Source of the DNA: Gamarada debralockiae
Taxonomy: Eukaryota; Ascomycota; Leotiomycetes; Helotiales; Hyphodiscaceae
Length of the DNA: 32,915 nt
NCBI GenBank assembly: GCA_002803225.1
Contig: NXFV01001729.1
Location: 1 to 32,915, forward strand
Reading direction: 5' to 3'
In this document: one piece after another, positions 10,970 to 18,939 of the stretch
How positions within the stretch are numbered: position 1 is the first letter of the stretch
Layout of the letters: each line of letters begins with the position of its first letter
Position numbers and translations under genes: made by a program
The notes under the pieces: generated by a model
What the model was told of the DNA's origin: nothing
Databases searched by the model: none
Seen by the model: only the letters and a program-made list of their open reading frames with translations

Positions 10970-12055
10970 TTATAACAATCGGATATTGGGTGACTGGGGA
11001 GCGGATCGAGCTTCCATAGCATCCTCTGCAGCGTTGGAGAGGGAGAGGTATGCCGTCCAAGCAATACCGACAGTAGAGACAAAAGGCTGAGACGGAAATT
11101 AGCACATGAAGACTAGCGTGGGGGGAATGGCTTACCAGTTGGAATTGGATTGGCATGATTCGGAAATTGATGATCTGAACCAATGGCCACACCATGAAGT
11201 TTGCTTTCAGAGTTGGCAGATACATATCTCGTAGTTTGTGCGAGACAGCTCGTCTTCCACCTCCCTCCGCAATAGTCATAACTGTAAAAAAGGTGGCAAT
11301 GCCTAGAAGGACATTAGCAGTGTCCAGGATTCCAACGCAGATCAGAGCAAAACTCACCCACTGGCGCAAAGATCAGTTGATCAAAGGCCACCATCTTCAA
11401 CGCTGGCCCCAAGCCAGCATTCTTTGTGATAGGGAAAGCTCTTGATAAGAACTTAAACCACGTAAATTGGACAGGAGCCATCATAAACCCATATGCCATG
11501 AACCGAGTCAATCTCTCGAAATCGAATGGAGGAGGAAGAAACTTCGTATCCGGAATGAGGTCTTGATCGCGGAGTGGGTTCTTTCGGTCGAGCTCGTGAA
11601 TCTCGATTGCCATCGTATCATCTTTCGTTATCCCACCCGGCTTCCGCAACGCGCTCAACCTAATCGCCGTGATAGACTGTGCCACTGTATCTGCTATCCC
11701 TCCCAAAACCGCGTTTGTTATCATCATCGTGAGAACTGCATGGCTGTCAGAATCCTCCAAGGTGGCGTTTCGAGAAGAACGTACTTGGTCGTTCGGCATA
11801 GTAGCTGTTGAACTTGGCTACCAGCCGTGAAATGACGGCCATCTCGATCAGGAAGATGACTAAATGTAGAACGGGCTGTTTGTGCGAAGAAATCCATATC
11901 AGTATTCATTCTAGAAATCTCGGCGGCCCAGACGGCGGTTTGTGACAGAATGGTAGCGTAGGTTGGAACAGAGCAGGAGTACTCACAACTCTGCCATAAA
12001 TATATTTACTATTTATCGCACGTAAGAACCGTCGACGAGGAATTTCTAGCACCAT
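10970..12055 (-). CDS. Mpv17/PMP22-family integral membrane protein
   Basis: This family comprises four-helix organelle membrane proteins: peroxisomal PMP22/PXMP2 and mitochondrial Mpv17/Sym1. The model has exons 12055-11987, 11875-11785, 11735-11358, 11302-11136 and 11086-10970, giving 273 residues. All four introns (49-111 nt) are GT-AG and in phase. Visible family features are ERPILTMMITNAVLGGIADT with the AQS motif near the N-terminus, then FDFERLTRFMAYGFMMAPVQ preceding WFKFLSR, FDQLIFAPVG across intron 3, LKANFMVWPLVQIINFRIMP, and a final helix VGIAWTAYLSLSN. A polar insertion of about 45 residues between the first helices is typical of the longer fungal members. An in-frame GTG-led extension upstream of 12055 exists but has no ATG in good context. 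Whether it resides in peroxisomes, mitochondria or vacuole cannot be told from sequence. Confidence 0.9.
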
Positions 12056-12804
12056 CGTGACGGATGAGGAAGGGAGGCAAAGGACGGCAAAGAGGAGGTC
12101 GAGGTCCCAATTCTTATGACGACAGTGGTCGCACGGTTGAGGCAATTAGGGATCGTCGTCTGTGGCAATAATTCGTAGTTGGATATCAATAGGATACGCC
12201 TGTTGAGAGCGCGAAAGCGAGAGGCCGTAAGAGAAATAAAAGAGTCGTCGTTATAAGATATTCGTGAGGATAATGGCTCACAGTGTACAGATCTATCTTC
12301 AGCTTGGCGACTCCGCTCCAGTCTGCAACCGTTTCAGTGGAGTGCGGCTAACCTCACTAAAACTTCGTATGATCCTTCATGGCGCTTCAAGTGGCGCAGT
12401 GGCTGCTGACCCCTCAAAGGACTCGCAACCCTCTTTCCATTTTGTGGGGATGTTATGAATTGAATTTCATGGATCATTTACATTGCTAAAGTGCTTGAAG
12501 TTCAATTTCTTAGACTATTTGAGTGATTGATGGTCGATTATTTCGAGGATACCTGAATACTACTACCTCACGAAACACTCTTCTTCCTTTGTATGTTACA
12601 ATCTACTTTTTGCGGTCTTTCCTTGTAATCTTACAACTACAACGTCGGACGACGAACGGAGTTATATTCAACAGCCTTCAAGTCACTCAAAACGGATGGA
12701 TGCATCTTCTCTTCAAAGATTTTCCTTGAAGCAACACAAACGTTTCCTATTTTCTCTTCAAATCTCCGAGGCTTTGTCTGCATAAAAGTCTGCTTCCATT
12801 CCTA
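12056..12804. promoter_or_regulatory. Mpv17-gene upstream / GH53 downstream region
   Basis: This 749-bp stretch carries the promoter of the Mpv17-family gene and the 3' end of the GH53 gene. A stress-response-type CCCCT occurs at 12410-12414, which can be chance. No coding frame with a recognisable product is present. Confidence 0.4.
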
Positions 12805-14273
12805 TCATGTCCTGACTCTGAACATGTCCACAGAACTTCTCGAATACCCCACAGTCTGTGGCCAGTTCGAGTAGTCCGCAGTAAATAATATAGCGTCATT
12901 GCAATCACTTCCAAGGCTTGTATTATTCAACCAAGCTGGCTCCCAATAGTGTACTCCCTGACCAAGTCCGTACGGTACCTGTTGAACGATGCTAATAACG
13001 TCGTCCGTCCATTCAGTCTGTCCAGCAATGGAATATGGAATCTCCGGTTCCGAACTCTCGGGAATTGGATTGTACTCCCCGTTACAGATTGCAGGATAGT
13101 CTGTTTCCACAACTTGGATCGGTTTGCGATACTCTTCAGCTAGGGTATTTAGCGTCGTCCTGAGATTGTTGAACGTGGCAGCGGTTCCGTAGAATGGGTA
13201 GAAACTGAAGCCGAAAATATCCCATGCACTCGTCGGTACTCCATTAGCTGTCAACGCACCGAACCACCTCTGTTGGAGTGTTAAGTTCCAGCCATCGTCG
13301 ATATGGATGAGGACCTGAGGCTTTGGAACTCCTGCGTCAATGGCATCGTCTACACCAGCTCTTGCTGCTTTCCACAGATAAGCTAGATTGGAGAAGTTCG
13401 CGACTGTTTTCGGCCATGGCGAGACATCCACGTCAGCATAACCCACAGGCCAGAGAATTCCGTGCCTGATTTCGTTGCCGAGAGCTACCAGATCGAGGTT
13501 GATACCCGCTTGCTTGAAGGATACCAGGGTATCTTTGACATAGGTTCGAAGGGTTGAAGCAAGCGGACCCAGAGTCGTGGGCCACGCCGTGGGTGGGGGT
13601 TGCTTATTTGGGTCCGCCCCTTTTGAAAATCTCTGAGTCAGTAATTGCTTAAAAGAGTTGAAAAGTTAGAGCTAAGCGGGTTCTATGAGTTTGGAGACAT
13701 TCTCTTCACTCCGAAGAATACTCCTTGAAGGAGTTACTGCTCTTGGAGCGCGCAAACTCACACGGAATAGGAAAAGGAGCATTCCGAGAAAATACATACA
13801 CGAATCACTCATTCAAGGTCAGCAATTAGCACTACTTTTGGGGGGGTTTCTCCTGAATGTACTTACGAGAAATGGAAATCCAAATATATTTTATATCCCT
13901 CATCTTGAAAACGCTTTGCAAGATCCAGATTGTATTGCAAGCCATAAGTCCCGCCAACAGGATTAACCCATATCCTCAGCCGCACTGAGTTCATTCCGCC
14001 GTCTCCAAGTATGGCCTCAGCGGGTCTGGTTTGGTTGTTCCGAGAGGTATCTTTGTAGATACAGTCGCCTTGCTCGAGCATCAAGAGAGAACTCAAATCA
14101 TGGCCCTTGTAGAAGAAAGGGCTCGGGCTGTACCTTTTTAAAACGTCAGCAATGGTTTCTCCGAGAGTTCTCACACTGATCACCTACCCAGGAGGTTGTG
14201 GAGGCTGCTGAGGCTGCGTTGGTATTGCTGCCACCAATGGCAGTGCCAGCAGGACGAGATACCAGGGATACAT
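12805..14273 (-). CDS. secreted arabinogalactan endo-beta-1,4-galactanase, glycoside hydrolase family 53
   Basis: The enzyme cleaves beta-1,4-galactan side chains of pectin, outside the cell. The model has exons 14273-14188, 14133-13867, an 8-nt microexon 13807-13800, and 13619-12805, giving 391 residues. The N-terminus MYPWYLVLLALPLVAA is a clear signal peptide, followed by a Pro/Gln-rich linker. GH53 landmarks are GHDLSSLLMLEQ, MNSVRLRIWVNP, DFHFSDSWADPNKQ (microexon-dependent, 114-127), ALGNEIRHGILWP with acid/base Glu170, and VVETDYPA with nucleophile Glu292. The late GVHYWEPAW segment is also typical. Without the microexon the frame breaks between the second and last large exons, and the gene would be called a pseudogene. 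Intron 3 shares sequence with PGK introns 4 and 5. Two CreA-like sites and a TATA box upstream suggest carbon-source control. Confidence 0.9.
13637..13671 (-). repeat. shared intron core, copy C (GH53 intron 3)
   Basis: The minus strand reads CTCTAACTTTTCAAC, then TCTTTTAAGCAATT, then CTGAC. By alignment with copies A and B, the CTGAC is the branch site and the acceptor is the AAAAG ending at 13620. The CAG at 13635-13633 is too close to the branch site. This alignment is what fixed the last exon boundary of the GH53 gene. Confidence 0.75.
13716..13735. repeat. hairpin in the internal insert of GH53 intron 3
   Basis: ACTCCTT and AAGGAGT form 7-bp arms around a single base. They sit inside the roughly 110 nt that this 180-nt intron has in excess of the related 69-nt PGK intron 4. 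Confidence 0.5.
13800..13807 (-). other. 8-nt microexon of the GH53 gene
   Basis: TGATTCGT is preceded by a TGCTGAC branch site and a GAG acceptor and followed directly by a strong GTATGT donor. Joined to TC from the previous exon and GG from the next, it reads TCT GAT TCG TGG, that is Ser-Asp-Ser-Trp, followed by Ala-Asp-Pro. This reconstitutes the GH53 S-D-x-W-A-D-P motif in the correct phase on both sides. The weak point is the GAG acceptor. Confidence 0.8.
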
Positions 14274-15329
14274 GGGTTGGGATTCACCCAATCTGTATTA
14301 CAGAGATATAATCGAGATAATGGACTGACAAGCTCTCTAGAAAGACAAACTCACAGTCCGGGGAGAACCTATTTATATATACTGCATTGACCTTGGCAGT
14401 GGTAGGGAGGCAATCGTTCATTATCGTTGAAGTCTCCATAGCTTCATTCCCAGGAGCGGGGCTCCAGAAAGATGCAGGTAGCATTTTCCCACATTTTCCC
14501 ACCAAACACCAGATAGAAAATTTTGATCTTTTGGAGAATCCATGTAACTTTTGGACCCCGCGATGACATGGTAAATAAAGTCTTTAATTGTGGGGTAGCA
14601 TTGTACCTGCACAAGAATTGATTGGTGCGGCAATTGATTCGGACCGGATTAATTACCTGCCAAACGCCGAGTGGAGTGCAGATCAGAAGGATATTATCCA
14701 GGCACGCAAGGGTTGGTAGACTTGTAGGAAGTCAATTAGATGCACTATGCTGTTGCGCATGCATTCAATGAGGTACAGACTTTTGTGCCTTCTAAAATTT
14801 TATGATTCGCTTTGCCCACAAGTTCATTGTTGACACTTTGCCTAATTTGGACCAAGGAAGATATGCTACTAGGATTCGACTACAGAAATACTGGCTGTAC
14901 ACTCTCCTTCCAAAAAAAATAAATATTTTAGACAAGGAAGGACGTCCTCGATAACAAAGCATCTCATAAGTTTCATATCAACAACAAACTTGAGTGAGTC
15001 AAAACTCGCTCGCTTGGCCTCTCTGGCGAACACCGCCACTGATATCGCCAATTACCGGATGGAGAGCTCGCCTAGGGGTTCTTGTAATGTTCTTCAAAAA
15101 TAACACTTATAGTAGAGTACAAGGCAAGAAAGAAAGGAACAATGGGGTAATTCATTTTTCTCAGGCATTGGGAGAACGGCTTTCCCACAGAGCATAAGTT
15201 ACTTGATCTTGCCTGCCTTCTCTCCTTCCAGAATTTTTAAACCATCCATCCATCCCTCCTTCACATTCGCTGCCTTCCAAACTACACCACACCCCACTAC
15301 CAAACAGCAAAAATTCACAAACTGCCACC
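14274..15329. promoter_or_regulatory. divergent region upstream of GH53 and the small repeat gene
   Basis: For GH53, a TATA-type stretch lies at 14370-14381 (TATATAAATA on the minus strand), about 100 bp before the ATG. CreA-type SYGGRG hexamers lie at 14358-14363 (CCGGGG) and 14456-14461 (GCGGGG). A perfect 10-bp direct repeat CATTTTCCCA occupies 14482-14491 and 14492-14501. For the gene at 15330, the ATG context is GCCACCATGA. No further gene is recognised in this 1.06-kb interval. Confidence 0.45.
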
Positions 15330-15983
15330 ATGAGCTTCACATTCTGCCCACGCTGCGCCGGCTGCAGATTTCTCGGACTCGGGCCATGCCAGAAGTGCGT
15401 GTATGAGGAGCGTATGAACAGAACCCTTGACTGAGTCAACGGCCAAGCTCAGGAGGTCGGCACCATCCTCTCCTCCTATACTCTCACGCTCCACTGTCTC
15501 TCATAAAACTCATCAACAGATGATTCCTCACTTGCATCTTTGACCACAACAGAAAAGTGGACTGGAATTCAACCAGCCGCTCAACAAGCTCTGGAGTTAG
15601 GTATGGTGAGATTTGAAAGACAGAGGTCCACTCCTAGTGCGACGAAGCAGTAGATGAAATCTTCTCTCACAGGTATGATCGCAGAAGAGGAGTGGGCTGA
15701 AAATCTACCAGAGGTCGAACAGGCTATTGAATCAGGTATGGTGAGATTCTCAAGACCCAGTCATCCACAGAACTCGTCAGCAGAAGATGCGTCGCAAGCA
15801 TTCCTGACCACACTAGAGCAGTGGGCTGACATGCTACCAGATGCCGAACGAACTCTCGAGTCAGGCACGGTGAGATTCTCAAGGGAAAGACCAACCCGCC
15901 TTCAAAATGCCACCCCAATCCACCAGGCAAGTGCAACAGTGACAACAGGACTCGCCGGCGAGGAGCTCGAGAAAGATGAGTGA
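15330..15983 (+). CDS. small hypothetical protein with Cys-rich head and three W-rich repeats
   Basis: I do not recognise this gene. The proposed exons are 15330-15411, 15520-15600 and 15673-15983, giving 157 residues. The ATG has a strong context (GCCACCATG). The first exon reads MSFTFCPRCAGCRFLGLGPC then QKC, two CxxC pairs that could bind a metal. Then come three related units of about 24 residues, centred on W at codons 15558, 15693 and 15822. Units 2 and 3 share the pattern xWAxxLPxxExxxESGxVRFSR; unit 1 is more diverged. An in-frame TAG at 15651 separates unit 1 from unit 2. A 72-nt GTATGG-CACAG intron (15601-15672) would remove it while keeping frame, but it also removes the MVRF end of unit 1. 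If the first intron is not spliced, the product is only 34 residues. Gene structure is uncertain. Confidence 0.45.
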
Positions 15984-16518
15984 ATGAAAGGAGTAAAATC
16001 GGAGATGAAAAAGAAAGCGAACCTCGATGCCCTGCCCAGAAAGTGTGATTAGGAGCGGTAAGGCTCCCAAGGTCGGATTTTGCGGAGACACACAGGACGC
16101 CACAGTGGCCTGGTGAATGAACTCATGGTTCCAGTAAGAATAGAACAGAGACGGATACCTAGATACCAGAGCACAGTCTACCAAATTGACATTGATTTTG
16201 TGCACACCCCACTGACTTCTTGTAGCACCTTGAATAGCCATTTGCTTTTTCTCTCACTGGGGGTAGAAAGCCACTTGGAGTTAGGTACTCCAAGGCGATA
16301 TTACCAAGGATCGAGAGGGATATTCCGTATTTGGCTCAGACTTGCCTTTACTACTTCATTATTGCCCGCGATCTTGTTCAACGGCATCCATCAAAGCCAT
16401 CAGGTTGCTACTTGCGCAGAAACACACGAAAAGCCTGACGAATGAGCTTCCGAGGGTACGCGGTACAATTCAGTAGTATCTGATCTTTCATCACTGCCAA
16501 ACGGGACTCCTGTAGGGA
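15984..16518. other. convergent gene-free stretch
   Basis: This 535-nt interval lies between the small repeat gene and the stop of the ASNSD1-type gene. A 121-codon forward frame over 16080-16445 starts with TTG and shows no family features, so it is not called. No RNA gene or repeat is recognised. Confidence 0.45.
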
Positions 16519-18485
16519 TCAAGATATCAGAGCTGTGCCTTTCGTTCTGCCGATTTCCATTTTTGCCGTCCTTGCTCCAAATTGAATCTGATTCAAATTA
16601 GCTTAAGAGACAAAATTGAGACAAGATTGAAACTCACAGCTCGCTTCTTCTCCTGTGCAACTGAGTGCATGCCCAACTCATAAGCAAGCAATCGCAGGAC
16701 CTTCTTTCCGGGCTCAATATTGGGGCTTTCTGGTTCCTCCGACTTATTTGTCTGGAAGCCACACTTCTCCCAGATAGGACACTCAACGGCCCATTCCACC
16801 AAAGACTCGTCTAGGTATGGAAACCTTGCCTCTCGACCCCAGTGAGAAATCACCCGGTCGTCCCTTCCTAAGTTTCGTTTCCCAAGCCGGTTTACGTCTA
16901 GTTCAAGCTCATCTAGAAGCCCTGGAAATCCATTTCTGTTGAAAGCTGTTGCGTGGCGTGTATAGCCGCCAAATAGCTCATCGGCTCCCAGACCAGAAAG
17001 TAAAATGCGAGCCGGTGTAGTGTACGATTTTGAGCTCGTATCCAGATTCGAGGTCGCAATGCCGGTGCCACGAGCAGCAAAATACAGGGCATAGGCGATT
17101 GAGAGATCCATTTCTGTGTTGTGGGGACGTATAAGATTGACCACGTTGGATCTGTGTGCCACAGTTTCTGTGTATGGAATATTGACCTGGCAACTCGTCA
17201 ACGATAGAAGGCCAGAAGATGGAGTGGATCATACTGTAATAAACCTCCAGAGCCTCCCAGGACACACATGTTGCAGTTCTTGAAATGACTTTCTTCCAGT
17301 TTCTCTGTCGGGGCAATACTCATACGGAGATATTTCAGAGAAGTTTCTGGGCAGCATGGCAGTGCCATTTCCCTCTTCGGTTTGGGTATTGGCTCCTGAA
17401 CTCTTTTGGGTCCGGTTCTTTGACTTAGACGTCTCCTTCGCAGCTTGCACCGCCCGGGGGTTTTCAAATGCGACATTTATGAGATCAATGTGTTGATCTG
17501 ATGGGAGGAGATCGTGCGCCATACGCGCCAATACTGTGCAGTCAAGGCCCCCAGAGAACAGGATGGCTATACGCACATTTTGTGTTTCGTCCATACCTGG
17601 AGGAACTGGAACGTTGAGGATCCTGAGTTTCAGAGACTCACAAAGGTGGTTCTTTAAGAGTCTTACTGATGCAGTCTGAGCGTTGAGAACGCGAGTCTCA
17701 GAAGGGATGGTTCTATTAAACACGCCGATGCGTGGCAGCTACTTGTAATCAGTACTTTGCGTTGCTTCTGAGATGAATAGAGCAGTTTCGCGAGATGCAA
17801 TAGGGACACTCACAGAAGATTTTAAACTTCCGGGTGTCCAGGCATGCCTCTGGAGAGGGAGTAGTGATGTGGTCGAAAAATGGTCGTCAGAATATTTGGA
17901 GCCTCTGCCATCGCTAGATGAAAGTTGATAAATGGCATCTGCCTCGACTTCCTTCCAAGAGTTACTTCCAGGATCCGACGTGCTTGCAAACCCCATGCAG
18001 TTAGGGTAAGACTCAGTGTTGTACAGCAAAGACCGCCTTCCAAGGCGATCCCGGCCGAAGTAAATTTGACCGTGAATCATGTCCAAAAAGATGAAAGCAA
18101 AAGGACCCGAGATGCTTCGCAAAACTTCCAGAACGGCATTATTTGATTCGGAGGAGAGCTTTTGAGAACTTGCTTGTATGAGGAGCTCAAATATTCTCTG
18201 GCCATCATTACCTACAATGAGTTCTGAGCCAATCCTCCAAGCTTCGCCATTCCAACATAAGACAGAACTAGTCTGGCCGTCTATGAAGGGCTGAACTTGG
18301 ACACGGCCACCTCTGAGAGCCAAGACTGTTGATGTAAAGGAAAGCCAGGAGGTCCTTCCATCCTTTCCTATCTTTGCTTGAGCTTCTCCAAGATGATCAG
18401 GACCTCTGTTGCAAAGCAAAAGCTTCAAATCACTACTTGGTGGTTCGAAGCCCCTTGTGGAAATCGAGGCGTGGATTCCACACAT
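16519..18485 (-). CDS. asparagine synthetase domain-containing protein (ASNSD1 / yeast YML096W type)
   Basis: The protein resembles glutamine-dependent asparagine synthetase but belongs to the divergent ASNSD1 group, whose reaction is not established. The model has exons 18485-17814, 17738-17235, 17186-16638 and 16587-16519, giving 597 residues. Introns are 75, 48 and 50 nt and all splice in phase. The start is fixed by MCGIHAS: Cys2 is the class II glutamine amidotransferase nucleophile; the upstream extension has no ATG. The amidotransferase half includes NRGPDHLGE and GPFAFIFLD. The synthase half has the PP-loop ILFSGGLDCTVLA (286-290 SGGLD), PDRETGRKSFQEL, HNTEMDLSIAYALYFAARG, LLSGLGADELFGGY (near 457-467) and the tail KKRAIQFGARTAKME. 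The start codon is 454 bp from the divergent VPS9 gene. Confidence 0.93.
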
Positions 18486-18939
18486 TTTGTGGTTGCTGGC
18501 TGATTGCAATCGTCAATACGGGGTTTGGACGATTTAATATCAATCTGATATCATCCTGGGTTATTGCTGACGCCCAGAGTCCAGTTCCGGTCCTGATTTT
18601 GGCTACAATCTGGCGTTGTTGCTTCGTTGGTGCTGTGATGGAAGTTTATTTCAGCAGTGAAATTACGGATGTTCTCGCTTCAGGCTTCACATGATCCATC
18701 TTGCACTAAATTACACGAACCACGAGATACAAACCGGCCATAGCTCCCAACTCAACCAACGAGGATGAATGGACACTTGTAACCCTCTCGATGCCTGATC
18801 CTCGAACATACCCAAAGATTTGCATGCTCTTTTTCAAGACGTCTTCCGACCAACCGCTACGAGACGTCTCAATTCGACGAGTACCCCGCCAACCATAAGC
18901 CAACATAAACAAACGCCTATCTGAGGCGCTGGCGGGTGT
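18486..18939. promoter_or_regulatory. divergent intergenic region ASNSD1-type gene / VPS9
   Basis: This 454-bp interval serves as promoter for both genes. I see no clear TATA box or well-known operator in it and no coding frame of note. Confidence 0.4.

Noticed and set aside
13621..13866. Frameshift or pseudogene in the GH53 gene
   Set aside because: Using the CAG at 13635-13633 breaks the frame, but the microexon at 13807-13800 plus the AAAAG acceptor restores it with the conserved S-D-x-W-A-D-P motif, so the gene is best read as intact.
16080..16445. 121-codon plus-strand frame
   Set aside because: It starts at TTG, has low-complexity composition and no recognisable domain; it lies between two convergent genes.
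10970..18485. Secondary-metabolite or sugar-use gene cluster
   Set aside because: No backbone synthase, transporter or co-functional enzymes accompany the GH53 gene; its neighbours are housekeeping genes.
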